Origin: Rhizopus arrhizus
Lineage: Eukaryota > Mucoromycota > Mucoromycetes > Mucorales > Rhizopodaceae
Direction of reading: 5' to 3'
Assembly: GCA_024220505.1 (NCBI GenBank)
Contig: JAKZZE010000026.1
Coordinates: forward strand, 372,001-436,000
DNA: 64,000 nucleotides
Position numbers and translations under genes: made by a program. The notes beneath the pieces are model-generated. The model made no database searches. It saw nothing but the letters and a program-made list of their open reading frames with translations, and had not been told where the DNA came from. How positions within the stretch are numbered: the stretch's first letter is position 1; every line of letters starts with the position of its first letter. Positions 36,301 through 48,847 of this stretch are shown piece by piece.

Positions 36301-36653
36301 TGACTTGTTCTGAACGTAGTCGTGTCCTTCGCTGGCGTCTTGGTTGGCTACCTGGTGGTAAACCTAAAGAATGCATCTTCCATCCTTATCATAACTGGAG
36401 TCGTCGACATGCTTTTGACTGTCTAAATGTTCATCATCGTCTGTACTTGCCTCGCTCAATTGAAGATCCAATCTCTTTCCTTCTTAATTTGCTACCATTA
36501 CATAAACCTCGTCCTACTGCTTCTCATAGCTGGTTTATTCTATGGCCTATCCTATGTACGATTCTCCATGAACTGGATTATTATTTTCATGATGAATGCC
36601 CCCCTCCTCCTGTTGATCCTGGTGTCAAGCTGTTGAATTGGTTATCCAAGTAA
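33312..36653 (+). CDS. LINE ORF2 protein: AP-type endonuclease and reverse transcriptase
   Basis: The protein has 1,113 aa. Residues 1-235 form an exonuclease-endonuclease-phosphatase fold, with LFITETW, ICGDFNSR and a TYHGTSIIDYFL segment. The reverse transcriptase spans about residues 480-770, with KKAPGVDHIQTEML, VVPIHKKGSKTDPGNFRPIS, AFLDIKSAYDTVDR and LQGSILSPFLYSIYIN, and the catalytic YADD at about residue 720. A thumb-like region and a C-terminal Cys/His cluster (CIFHPYHNWSRRHAFDC, near residue 1020) follow. No RNase H domain is seen. It would nick the target DNA and prime reverse transcription there. Confidence 0.93.
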   Translation: MSGVPLRISLFNATGLPKQSIYPLINIAQNSSLLFITETWLLSPNKYSLPSWKQFHTYGVPVNSSNLHRGQLGLALLVNPDFKLPIHHINHVNPLLAKFTLSIIINSKLLIHCLYLPPSLESAQVSEILSLLPLDYPTTNKTIICGDFNSRIGELVGDSRWNTSGRIFRNWMEAHNLILWNQYLAFGQPTSYTYHGTSIIDYFLSNTELDNPDLVIEDELSLNSNHTFMTLSFNLSPAYTFHNLSTEIHRPHWNLKKLKKLDCSGRYESAFKNGTTSLVAQSDDDTDETMLMDMDAASTYIEQYSSALCQAIYDSLDEICGKKDTNADVFLKQFWTTEMTSAFKRKQFYFKKWRKANGLNCLKYWLKHQETGALLQRLIQQRRRETWKQFCSKMATGEYTKAIARFSRIRKNRTIKPSFSPEPGINRAPADVMADHLKDIFAGQLLTSTPDLDSSPTLTSSPPFDLDPCPFSSDQIHETLKQLPRKKAPGVDHIQTEMLLPLLPTLVPQLLHLFRVCWQWSYTPLSWRVAQVVPIHKKGSKTDPGNFRPISLTSTFRKLFEKCLYPSLLEQSPALDIAQGGFRESRSSLDQVQCLIEICSILSRNHNSFPTLAFLDIKSAYDTVDRSYVWRELQSHLCPALLGILKNLFDHVQIEILLDNHVSYRFSPVTGVLQGSILSPFLYSIYINRLPSILRQPLLFDNSFSGDIVSDLTPSINCLLYADDVVLIANPENLTSLLHKCEAHSYSLGYRWNPLKCVIVAPTSDITTYQLYGTTIPKESSFSYLGIPIKPGGLIDYPAMIQHNINKASLTMNQLAAIGLNSKGFPPLLACRFYSQMVRAQLDYGLAISPLTTKFIHQLDTFQNQCIRRIFGGHSRSSAQVMLHLVNLPSMRTRVAVLQAQYLFRSTHLPDDTLLAHLLPYIQSSTSRSHWYKLTNTPMWKSLCGPILDTLDKKKFLSLRTKFLADQFQNLCNNSDSILLSSTRPTIQVDPILWLPMTCSERSRVLRWRLGWLPGGKPKECIFHPYHNWSRRHAFDCLNVHHRLYLPRSIEDPISFLLNLLPLHKPRPTASHSWFILWPILCTILHELDYYFHDECPPPPVDPGVKLLNWLSK

Positions 36654-36940
36654 TAGTGTGAGTCTTTCTGATACTTGATCTGGTTTGTATTGAATTTCTG
36701 TCTCTATTTACTTTTTCTTTCTTCCTCCTCTTATATTTCTTCATATTTCAAATAATTTGCTCTTTTCTTTTTTCCTTTTCTTTCTCTTTTTTCCCTTCTT
36801 GTCCCCTAAGAAGGTTTTTTATTCTCTTACATTCATAACTGGCTCGGGCAACATTGCACACTTCGTTGCTACATGCTCATTGCCATAAAATTTTAAAAAA
36901 AATACAAAAAAAAAAAAATAATAAAACCCAGAATTTAATA

Positions 36941-36954
36941 GTAAAGTCACCTCA
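36941..36954 (+). repeat. Right target-site duplication of the LINE
   Basis: This is an exact copy of 31964-31977. Confidence 0.85.
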
Positions 36955-37349
36955 CAGAAAGCAATACTTAAACAATTAATGACTCTTGATACAAAAAAGG
37001 CAGTAACTGTGCTTTCTTTTATTTATATAAACTGAATAATATCATATTCTTACCTTGGATCTTTGCTACAAAACAGGTACAAGCTGATATGTTACTAGAA
37101 TATGTGACGACGACGTCACTCTTTCGAACGAGCGGTTGTTTAAAATAACAGTGCACCCCCTCTTGACAAAATCTATCCTTTATCACTTTCAGCTTTCAAT
37201 AGTCTCCTCTCTCTCCCCCTTACTCTTTTATTTTTGCATAAATAACACCACCCCTTTTTCAAACACGAAAAATAGCGGTAATAGATTATAATTTTTCCAC
37301 CAGTAAAAAATAAACTGACGGCACCATAGCTTTTTTTTTTTTTTGAAAT
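36955..37349. promoter_or_regulatory. Upstream region of MIC60
   Basis: No gene is present. The stretch includes pyrimidine-rich blocks and a T-run at 37331-37344 just before the MIC60 start. The LINE sits 409 bp upstream of this start codon. Confidence 0.4.
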
Positions 37350-39216
37350 ATGTTGAGAGCCTCGAAAGTACATAGTCATAGAGCCATCTGCTCATTAAAT
37401 AGGCAATCATCTGGCATTACTATGTTCAAGGTATTCAGCAACTCCTTTTTGCGTTTATTTTTTACTTTTTGTTTTGCTAACCTTTCGCAACGTAAACTCA
37501 AATCTATTTGTATAGCGTTGTGAAAGTACGGTGGTCACCAAAGAAACAAAGAAACGATCTGGAATTTTTGGAAAAATTCTCGGCGCAACACTCTTGTTAA
37601 GTTCTGGATACGGTGGAGCAACTTACTATGCGCTAAACGACTCATCCTTTCGCGAGACATTTACAACTTATATTCCAGGAGCAAAAGAGACTGTGCAATT
37701 TGCTGACAATGTTGTCAAGAATTACAACATGGACAAATATTTTGATCAGGCAACCGAGTGGAAAAAGCAGGCTGAGGATTTGACCAATAAAGCAAAGGAG
37801 TACAGTGCAAAGATTCAGGAAGCCACCAACGATGTCTATGAGAATTTGACAGGACAAAAGAAGAGTAATGTGATTTCTATCCAAGAAGCAGTCGAAAAAG
37901 AATCCTTGAGTACGCCTACTGATACAGTGACAACAATAAAAATGACAAGCGATAAAGAAATAAAGGCTCCAGTTGTTGAAGTTGCTATTGAAAAGCCTGA
38001 GCCTATTCACGTTAAATCGATCCAGTCTGATAATGCAGTTGTTCGCGAACTTTCTCAAATTGTTGTGGAATTAGCATCCATCTTGAACCAATCTGGTTTA
38101 TCTGGTTTGGGAAGAGAAATCATCAAAGATGCAGAGACAAAAATTGAAAAGCTGAACGAACGTTTCTTAGCTGTCGACACTGAGCAGGCTACCATCTTGA
38201 AGTCACTTGAAAGCCTTAAAGAAAAAGGAGATAAAATACAAGGCAGCCTTGATGCATTTAGAGCAGAAGCATTGAAGACGATTGAATCAACACATTCTGA
38301 GGCTGCTTCAAACATTGTTGCACGTGAAGCCCAATTGAAGAATCAATTTGAACAAACACGTGCTGAAATGAAGACTTCCTTTGCTCAACAATTAGCCGCA
38401 GATCTTAGTGCTCAACAGGAACGCTTAGAAAAGGCTCGCACTGATGCATTGATTGAGCAAGCCAAAGAGTTACAACGCCGATTTGTGAAGGAAGTTAAAT
38501 TTCTTGTTGAACAAGAGAGAGCAGGTCGCTTAGCCAAATTGGACCAAGTATCTCAACGTTTCACGGCCCTTGAAAAATACACTCTTCAAAATGCACAGGC
38601 TCTTGATAAATCACGTCAATATCATGTTATTCACATCACTTTGGATGCTTTTCAAGATGCGCTTGATGCCCAACAGAAGCAGCCTTTTGTGGATGAATTA
38701 CAAGCTTTAGATCATAATACCAAGGATGATGAGGTGATTCAGACTGTATTAAGCGTGATTTCTAAAGAAATTGCAGAAGAAGGTGTAAACACTGTGAGCG
38801 AATTAGCTGTACGCTTTGAAGAAGTATCTCAAGAGGTTCGTCGCGTTGCTCTTGTGCCCGAGGATGGTGGATTCGGATCTCATATTATCAGCATACTCAT
38901 GTCTTGGCTTATGTTTAAAAAATCTGGTTTATCAGAAGGAGATGACGTTGAATCTATTTTAGCTCGTACAGAATATTATTTGAAAAGAGACAACTTGGAG
39001 CATGCGACGCGTGAATTAAATCAGCTGAAGGGTTGGCCCAAAAAATTGGCACAAGACTGGATTCAATCAGCCAGACATCATTTGGAAGTGAAACAGGCAT
39101 TAGAGGTAAATTGCAGAATTCAAATACCTGAAGTATATATTAATACACATTGTGTTTCTTTTTTTTCTTAGGTTGCAGAAACACAAGCTGTTTTGTTGAG
39201 TCTTTTGGAAGTTTAG
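37350..39216 (+). CDS. MIC60: MICOS complex subunit Mic60 (mitofilin)
   Basis: Mic60 is the core of the MICOS complex, which shapes crista junctions in the mitochondrial inner membrane. Exons are 37350-37430, 37516-39105 and 39172-39216, giving 571 aa. An N-terminal presequence (MLRASKVHSHRAICSLNRQ) is followed by a transmembrane helix (about residues 45-62, GKILGATLLLSSGYGGATYY). A long coiled-coil region lies at about residues 210-390. The C-terminal mitofilin signature contains GSHIISILMSWLMFKKSGL, ILARTEYYLKRDNLEHAT and LNQLKGWPKKLAQDW. The length and order fit fungal Mic60. Confidence 0.93.
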
Positions 39217-40484
39217 AATAAACACGGTATCATTGTATAAAAACACTGTCTTTTTTTATAGTTTATTATGACTGTTTTAATAAACCTATTGTTATATCCA
39301 CTTGGCAAAAATGTTTAATAAAGGAGAGAAGAGATGTATTAGATAGTGGTGGTATGTTTTTGAGTACTAGCTGAAAGGCTCAATTAACAAGTCTGCTTAT
39401 CTATGTATCTGACAATACAATATAAAATAACTTTAGAACTGAAAGAAAAAAAAAACTTTTTGTATATTGTTTATGTTTATTTAGTTGAATATTGTATAAA
39501 GTCACCAATGTTAGTAGGTGGGTAAATTGTTGCTTGATATCCTGAAAAACATTTCCTTCTACAAATCTAATGCTTTATTTTTGTTGGCTATGTGTTTAGT
39601 AGAAAGTCTTTCAAGTCACCATAAAAAATTGGTTAGAATTAATTGAAATTTATAGCTTCTTATTGATACCCAGTTATTTATTGGCAGCTCACACACTGGG
39701 ATTCTCTATTGGATTGATATTACTTTTGCAAAGACGTGATGAGTTTGCTTTTTCATAAGCATCACAGAATTATTTGAATTTATCTCAGTGTTATATTTCA
39801 CTTGCAATATTGCAAGAATCGAAACCGATAACTGCTAAGGTGGTAATAAGAGAAACAAAGTTTGATAAGCATCTCATAATACACTTCAATTTTTCTTTCT
39901 GCTCACTCAATTGCATTTTCCTCCTCTTCAACTTCTTTTACCTATTCCATATCTTTAATTTTGCTCTTCTCAAGTTCATAAACTCTAGTAAATAGCTGAG
40001 TTGTCCATCGCCATCAGATTTTGCCATTCTCATACATAACTTTATGCGTACTTTGGTGACCCATATTTTCTTGCAACAGCTAACAGAGGTGTAGTAAAGC
40101 CAACTGTTTTTTCTAAAAACGGTATACTTGCTTGACAGATAACCGACTTCTGTCGGCCAATCGTTTTATCAAAGTCGACAAAATGAAAAAATCTCAGTTA
40201 GCCAATCACCGCTTCAAACGGCATATAACTTGGGGAATCCTATACTTTATCACTATTACGTAAATCTAACTTCAATTGATCAATGGAATACTAATTAAGC
40301 CTCCTTATTGGGTAAAGTATAAGCTCTACATGACAAAACAATGATTTTGGTATTGTTCGGAAGAACAAAAATGTCCCTTTAAACGAGGGTATTGAGTTGT
40401 ATATTTTTTTTTTTCTACTTAAAATTGTTCAATTCCTTATCATCATTTTTTCTTCTTCTTTATTGTAATAAAATAAAAATAAAA
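39217..40484. other. Intergenic, upstream region of G6PD
   Basis: There is no supported gene over 1.27 kb. A 73-codon frame at 39774-39995 is Phe/Leu-rich and not recognisable. A T-run and AT-rich leader precede the start at 40485. Confidence 0.5.
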
Positions 40485-42112
40485 ATGCCCAAAGAAACTG
40501 CTATGAAAAAAGTACGCGAGGAAGTCTCCCAAAGAATAAAGGATGGCCTTACAGTCGTTGTTTTGGGTGCATCTGGCGATTTGGCAAAGAAAAAGACCTT
40601 CCCTGCCTTATTCTCTCTTTACAAGGATGACTTTTTACCAAAAGCAACCGAAATTGTTGGTTATGCTCGCTCAGATTTGGATGACAAAGAATATCATAAA
40701 CGCGTCCAATCCCATCTTGAAGTTGATGAGGAGGGTCTTGAAAAGAAGGCGGATGAATTCATCAAGATCTGTAACTACGTACAAGGCAAATACGATGACG
40801 ATGAATCCTTTAAAAAGCTTGATAAATACATTACTGAATCAGAAGATAAACGTGGCCTCAAGGGTGAGCAACGAAATAGATTGTTTTATATGGCATTACC
40901 ACCTAGCGTCTATGTCCAAGTATCCGAAGGCTTAAGTAAATTTGTACGCAGTAAAGAGGCAACCACCTCTCTTGTGATCGAAAAGCCCTTTGGTAAAGAT
41001 ACTGAGAGTGCAATTGAATTGGTGAATGGAATTAAGAAGCTATTTAAAGAAGAAGAGGTAAAGTTATATCAACAAGTGTTTATTGAGCTTGAACTTATAT
41101 GTACAATAGGTATATCGTATTGATCATTACCTTGGTAAGGAATTAGCAAAGAACATTATGAATGTTCGATTTGCAAACATGATCTTCAATCCCCTTTGGA
41201 GTAATCAATATATTGATACTATTCAAATCACTCTTAAGGAGCCATTTGGCTGCGAAGGCCGTGGTGGGTACTTTGATGAATATGGTGTCATTCGTGATGT
41301 CATTCAAAACCGTAAGTTGTACTAAATTAGAATGCAGCATGAACTAAGGGTATGTCATAGACTTGCTTCAATTGTTTGCTTTGATTGCCATGGAAAGACC
41401 CATCAGACGTGATTCTGAAGCCATTCGAGACGAAAAAGTAAAGGTCTTGCGATGTGTTAAGCCTGTTACTTTGGATGACTGCCTGTTGGGTCAATACACA
41501 AAGAACGGTGACAAACCTGGATATACTGAAGATGAAACAGTGGCTGATGATAGCTTGACTGCCACTTTTTGTGCTCTTGTGTTGAAGGTTGAAAATGAAC
41601 GTTGGGATGGTGTTCCCTTCATTATCAAGAACGGAAAGGCTATGGATAACAGTAAAGCCGAAATTCGTATTCAATTCAAGAAGGTACCCGGAAGCCTCTT
41701 CCGTGACTCTCCCCGAAATGAACTTGTCTTCAGAGTCCAACCTGGTGAAGCAATTTACATGAAGTTTAATAACAAAGTGCCTGGATTCTCAGTAGACAGT
41801 ATGATTACTGAGCTTGATTTGACTTATAAATCGCGCTACGATAATTTGAAGATACCGGCAGCTTATGAGATCTTGTTGCTTGATGCCTTGCGTGGTGATC
41901 ATTCAAACTTTGTAAGAGATGATGAATTGGTTGCTGCTTGGGAAATCTTTACACCTTTATTACACCAAATTGAAAATGAGAAGATCAAGCCTGAACCTTA
42001 TCCTTATGGATCTCGTGGTCCTGAAAAACTGGATGGATTTTTAAAGAAATATGGAGTTGAAAGACTTGAACATGAAAATTATCAATGGCCAAAGCAAAAC
42101 CTTGAAGGCTAA
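40485..42112 (+). CDS. ZWF1: Glucose-6-phosphate 1-dehydrogenase
   Basis: This enzyme oxidises glucose-6-phosphate to 6-phosphogluconolactone with NADP+, the first step of the oxidative pentose phosphate pathway, in the cytosol. Exons are 40485-41057, 41110-41311 and 41361-42112, giving 508 aa. The coenzyme loop is [10 protein letters not shown] near residue 28. The substrate-binding signature RIDHYLGKE is complete and includes the catalytic His. EKPFGKD, HLLQ (restored by splicing AAC C|AC) and [12 protein letters not shown] are typical. No frameshift is seen. Confidence 0.97.
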
Positions 42113-42511
42113 ATGCATTTGCTAGTAATTGTTTACTTTTTTAACTAAAATAAATTGTCCCTTTTTTTGCATAACCTTTTTTATATAATTACAAGCAAAT
42201 ATCTTTTATATACTTTTCTTATCCATGAAGCAAAGATAAGATTATGAATATAAACACAATGCTGTAAAGATTTGCCTAATAAATTAAAAATATAAAATTG
42301 ACCAAATATTCTTTCAAATGAACTTTAAATCTTTTGCTTACAACTTTGTCCATATTCTTCTTTATTTCTATAAACTATTAGTTATTGATTTACTAGATCA
42401 AGTGGTAAACAGATATGAAGGATATTCTTTTATTCTTTTAAGTATAGTGTACACAATTAGGAAAGATAATGGTTTCATTATTAATTTTGTATTTTACTGT
42501 TGAAATGGTTG
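42113..42511. other. Tail-to-tail intergenic region, G6PD / HOG1
   Basis: This is about 400 bp of AT-rich DNA between convergent genes, with several AATAAA-like motifs on both strands. No gene is present. Confidence 0.45.
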
Positions 42512-44148
<1,637 letters not shown>

Positions 44149-44659
44149 CTTATGTGTGTATAAGAGAAGGAAAAAAAAAAAAGAGAGAAAAAAAAGTGGG
44201 CCTGGAACATTTCATTGATTTGATACAGTTTATGTTCAATTACATACACGTGACTCAGTCACTAACAAAAATAAAACGCGTAAAAAAAAGCTATTGGGAA
44301 TAAAAATATATGAATAATGACCTGAAACCTCTTTTTACAAATAAGCAATACGAATTAACTTTATTCAGTCAATTTGGAGAGGATAATTATTTTCTTTTTT
44401 AGTATTGAAGTTTTGGAGAGGATAAGGATATTACTGCAAGCAAGAAAACAAATTCAATACCAGATTTGTGTAACATGAGTTTTTTGTATGAGAGCTCTAT
44501 CACTTTTTAGCTACACACTCGTTGCTTTTTAAGACTTTTATCGCATCTTTCCACATAATTTGTCGCAAATTGATATTTTATCGATTGCCTTTTTTTTTAA
44601 CACTTATCGTTTTGGACACTAATAAATACAATACACATTGATTTTTTATTGATAGATCA
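44149..44659. promoter_or_regulatory. Upstream region of HOG1
   Basis: There is no gene in this 0.5 kb. It is AT-rich, with A runs around 44170-44193. It separates HOG1 from transposase-derived DNA. Confidence 0.4.
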
Positions 44660-45001
44660 TCTAATTGATATCTGGAATTTGATTACATCATTGGAAATTC
44701 TACTCGCTTCGAAAACTTTCATCATTGAGGATCGTTGCAAATTTAAATTTACTTTTTGCAATCGCCCCAGATTATGTAATAGGATTTGGCTCTGATGAAT
44801 ATGGGGGAAAACAAACACATCAATAACTTCTTGAATGGTTGAACTCTCATAAATAGGTGTATTGTCAATAATCAAGTAGCAATTTTGAAAATATTTACAT
44901 TTGTCAACTTCATTCATCGTTTCTTTTAAAAGCCTCCTGTAATAATTGGCTGTTGTGCATTTTTCTTTATGTTTTCCATTTTCATATTTCCTTTTATCCA
45001 A
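44660..45001 (-). pseudogene. IS630/Tc1-type DDE transposase relic
   Basis: The minus strand reads NYYRRLLKETMNEVDKC and then CYLIIDNTPIYESSTIQEVI, the second catalytic Asp block of DDE_3-type transposases. In a shifted frame it continues PPYSSEPNPIT, then a stop and SGAIAKSKFK, the third acidic block (PPYSPxLNPIExFW) with the catalytic Glu lost. The frameshift, stop and missing N-terminal half show it is dead. Confidence 0.6.
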
Positions 45002-45004
45002 CAG

Positions 45005-45325
45005 TGATTGGGGACAGTCTTGGCAACAGGAGTAATTGATAACCCTTCGCTGACACGAATTGCCTCATATATAGAGATAACGCCAAAGATAATGTGCAAA
45101 ACTGCTCTAGTTTGCGGTACTCTGATGGTAGAGATAACCTTTTTTAAATTCTTTTTTTTTTTTTTTCATATTCAACTTTTTTCATGCAACTGTTTGCCAT
45201 GCTTTGAGTTTATGAACGCTATATTGGGAATGTACTTTGAAGGCTCGCCTTTTTGGCCAAATGAAGCAGTAGTAAGAGCTACAATTTTACTTGAACAAAT
45301 TTATCAGGAGAATCTATATAATTAA
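45005..45325 (+). pseudogene. Possible 5'-truncated RNase III-like fragment
   Basis: Two putative exons (about 45005-45127 and 45209-45325) encode VLATGVIDNPSLTRIASYIE and then MNAILGMYFEGSP...AVVRATILLEQIY. The pattern, an LVxNxxLxxIA-like helix followed by a xxAxxGxxYxxxG...A segment, resembles the second half of an RNase III-type fold such as mitochondrial ribosomal protein mL44/mL57. The acidic first half is missing because transposase-derived DNA lies immediately upstream. It could also be an intact gene with upstream exons I cannot see. The identification is tentative. Confidence 0.3.
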
Positions 45326-45631
45326 AAAAAAATACATAAACCTTACAGTTCAACATGTTGATGGCTATTTCGGTATTGTAACTTATTTCTTTTAATTTGT
45401 AACTGCACCCGTCTAGAGGCGGCATTAGAATAAAACTCTCTTACCAAAAAAAGGGCACTATTTTTCATCATTCTTTTTTTTCAACTCTTTTTTACTGTTT
45501 TCTTATTTTCTCTTTCTCCCTTTCTTTTTTATATACATTAGAAATAAATAAAACAAAAAAAAATGCGTAATATACTATAAATATTTCGTTCTATCAGCTA
45601 AATTAACCTTTTTTTTTTTTTTTTTTTTTAC
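45326..45631. promoter_or_regulatory. Upstream region of RCC1
   Basis: This is about 300 bp of T-rich DNA with a T-run at 45609-45629 next to the RCC1 start codon. No gene is seen. Confidence 0.4.
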
Positions 45632-46985
45632 ATGGCAGCCTCTACAAAACGTCATGCTTCACCTCCACACAATGCAGTCAGTAAACGCACTCGTGCTGCA
45701 TCGGCTGAAATACAAAAAAGACACAAGCGAAAGATTCGTCACATCATTAATGAAATCGTTGAACGCCCGACGACCAAAGGGCAACTCTTTGTTTGCGGTA
45801 CAAATGATTTTGGACAGTTGGGTATGGAAGGGGATGAAAAAAATAGACCTGTACCCATCAAGTCTGTAATAAATATTGATTTTGTGGATGTCACTGCGGG
45901 TGGACTACATTCATTTGCAATGACACCAGATGGAAGCGTAAGTCACTCTTTATTTTAGAAGGACAGGAAAGACTGAAATCCTCTTTTTGTGTACACAGTT
46001 ATACTCCTGGGGTTGCACAGATGAAGGTGTTTTGGGTCGAGAAGGCAGAAATGATACACCAATTCGATTGGACGTGAAGGAAAGATTTGTAAAGGTTGTC
46101 TCGGGAGATTGTATCAATTTAGCATTGACAAGTGAAGGTGACCTTTACAGTTGGGGAACTTACCGTGGAGCAGATGGCGCCTTTGGATTCAGTCCGACTT
46201 GCGGCCAGCAAAGAACACCTGTCCTATTTGATCCTTTGATAAAAGAGACCATTGTCGATATCGCAGCGGGTACAAATCATTCCTTAGCCCTCTCTGCTGA
46301 TGGTCGACTCTTTTCATGGGGATATGGTGAACAAGGACAACTCGGTCGCCGCATCTCACCCCGCTATCCAAAAGATTCGCTTCGTTGTGACCTTGTTGGA
46401 CTCAAGAAGGTCAAATTGATCGGTGCTGGTTCTTATCATTCCTTGGCTGTCACATCTGATAATGTTCTTTTTGCTTGGGGCCTCAATAATTTTAGGCAGT
46501 GTGTTAATTCAGAACAAGTTGTCATTACACAACCCACCGAGGTGGAATTACCCGAGTCTGTTGGCAAGATTGTGTCTGTGTCAGGTGGTGAACACTTTTC
46601 GTTAATTGTGAACGAGCATGGGGAGGTATTTACGTTTGGTCGAGGCGATGCTCATCAGTTGGGTCTCTCAGAAGAGACGATAAGTCATCTGAAGTTGACC
46701 TCAGCTGAGTCTGCCTTCAAGTTTATTATTCCTCAGGCATCCAAGGTAGATAAATTACCCCCAGTTTCTCATATCTCAGTTGGCTCCGAATTTGTTTTGG
46801 CAGCTTGCACTAATGGCGAAGGCTACTCTTGGGGATTCAACTCGAGCAACGCGATTGGTAACGGAAATGATGAGGATGAACCTGTACCTTGTTTGTTGAA
46901 AGGAAAAAATCTTGGTACAAATCATATCATACGTGTAGCAGCTGGAGGTCAACATTCTGTTTTCATCACTAAAGCTTCACAATAA
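45632..46985 (+). CDS. RCC1: RCC1-type Ran guanine-nucleotide exchange factor
   Basis: This is the chromatin-bound exchange factor for Ran GTPase (Prp20/Pim1 in yeasts), needed for nuclear transport and spindle assembly. Exons are 45632-45937 and 45999-46985, giving 430 aa. A basic N-terminus (KRHASPP...KRTRAASAEIQKRHKRK) resembles a nuclear/chromatin-binding tail. Seven RCC1 repeats follow, with LFVCGTNDFGQLGMEGD, LYSWGCTDEGVLGREG, SWGTYRGADGAFGF and FSWGYGEQGQLGRR as clear examples. The length and repeat number fit true RCC1 rather than an RCC1-like protein. Confidence 0.95.
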
Positions 46986-47052
46986 ATGAGATACCACCAC
47001 TTGTTATATATCATAAATAAAAAGAAAGAAATAAATAAAAAATTCTTTTTTA

Positions 47053-48627
47053 TTATTGCTGTTGAATATTTCTTTTTCTTGAAAATTCAAATACTTCAGT
47101 TACGGCTTCTTTAAAACATTGGAAATTATAATCAATTAAACCATGCTTTTCAAAATTGTCTTGTCTTAAAAGGCATATTAAAACTAAAAGTCTATATAAT
47201 ATGATATTAAGAAGAGAAATATAATAATATGATTATTAATGTACCTGTTTACTTCTCTCATATAAAGTACATCTCCATTATCTAATTTTATTAAGCTTGA
47301 TGCTTCAGTTTCATGTTGTTTTGTTGATTGTTGTTGCTGTTGTTGTTCTATTATACTTTCTGAATCTAAGCCATTGACTGAATCTTGTCTTTCTGAACTA
47401 TCCATAAGAGATAAATTCATTGGACTACCACCTTGCACCCTATGTCTTGTGTGATTAATCCATTACAGGTTGATTAATTAGCTTTATTTACCCATAAATG
47501 CACTCAACATCAATACAGACATCAATCATATCAGAACACAGTTCATAAGATTGCATGTCTACAGGGGAACTATCGGTTGCGATATATATTTTTGTAAGTG
47601 TATCAAACAAGTAGGCTTTATCGATGCCTGAATTCTACTTGTATAATTAGTTTCTTTATCCGCAATAGATATAAACAGCACTTACAGAGCATAAAACGTT
47701 CAATAAGTTTTCTAAAGCAGGTAATTCACGTATTAATTTTTGAATAATTTTACTAAATGCTTCATAAATTGAGTTATCATAAATGCTTGTAAGATAATAG
47801 GTCAAGTGAATATATTCCAATTGTGCATCGGCCAAAGCATCACTCATTCTTTGTTGGACATCTCTTTGTGTATCTAACAAGCAACATGAATATTAATCCC
47901 ACTAATAAACTATCAAGTTTACCAATCTTATAATCGTCTGATAACCCATCCACTTTATGAATCAAAACTTCAAAGGTGATATTTGGATTGACACGATAAG
48001 CGCTTGTGACTGTAGAGAATAGACGGTGTAAAGCTTCGCTGTAATCATCTTGTGCATCGATGACGAATATCAAGGCGCCTACTGTACCAAAGATATCTTG
48101 AGGGTCATAGGCCATTTCATCAAAAAAATCAATTTGACCTGGAAAATCCCATATTTGAAAATCAATAAAAGAGCGGCTATTGTTTATATAAGCAACGAGC
48201 ACTCTCTTGTATATAGCATCCTTACGCGATATCCTCTTTTTGTATCTTTGTTGTGCTTTCTAAATATAAAGTATCGTTTGGTGGCATCTTTCCAAATACA
48301 ACACGTTGAATACTTGACTTGCCACTTCTATTTTTTAAATGTCAATGCTTGTGTCGCATATTTTAATAAAATAAGTTGCCTTTGAAGTCCCATTAATAAA
48401 ATACGTGGTTTATCAGACAAAACTTGGTCATCAATGATGGTATCTCTACATTAAGCAGTAATGAGTAAAAAAGAATTCCTTCCCTTTTAACCATTATTAT
48501 TACGTTGCAAAGTCAGATTCATTATTTGTATGCTGATAATCGTACTATTTATATTGAATATAAATTAATAAAAAAAGGTTGTGCATTTTGTGAGCGTAAT
48601 GTATACTGTATTATCCTTTACATCCAT
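47053..48627 (-). CDS. GTR2: Gtr2/RagC-type GTPase
   Basis: This is the Rag GTPase partner that signals amino-acid sufficiency to TORC1 at the vacuole. Nine exons (48627-48622, 48544-48504, 48445-48380, 48327-48226, 48176-47923, 47873-47686, 47634-47492, 47439-47245 and 47191-47053) give 377 aa. The P-loop is GLQRSGKSS, the switch II region is [12 protein letters not shown], and HKVDG gives base recognition. The C-terminal roadblock-like domain contains [20 protein letters not shown] and [20 protein letters not shown]. The first exon encodes only two residues. The third intron appears to have a GC donor (AG|GCAACT). Introns were placed by family pattern, and all phases agree. Confidence 0.9.
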
Positions 48628-48847
48628 TATGTGTTATTTTTTTTTTTTAAAAAAAAAAAAAAAAAGCAAGCAATTCAAGAGGCGAATTTATTGTTACATT
48701 TTTATTTCAAAATCCTTTCAAAAGATACTCTTGTACACTTGTCACCTTCATTTGAATAAAACTTAAGCTTGTAACCACTACCATCAGCTTATAAAGCCAC
48801 TGATATATAATTTTCTTGACAACATACCGAGCATCTATTTTCTGTAA

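Larger units (their letters stand above)
31978..36940 (+). mobile_element. Full-length two-ORF non-LTR retrotransposon (LINE)
   Basis: The element spans 4,963 bp between perfect 14-bp direct repeats. It has a short 5' untranslated region, ORF1 (32104-33315), ORF2 (33312-36653) and a 3' untranslated region that ends in A-rich sequence (36894-36925) before a short unique tail. Both ORFs are open from start to stop, so the copy is probably young and may still be competent. The ORFs overlap by ATGA, consistent with termination-reinitiation. No second LTR or TIR is present. Diverged pieces of a related element lie at 53366-53830. Confidence 0.92.
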
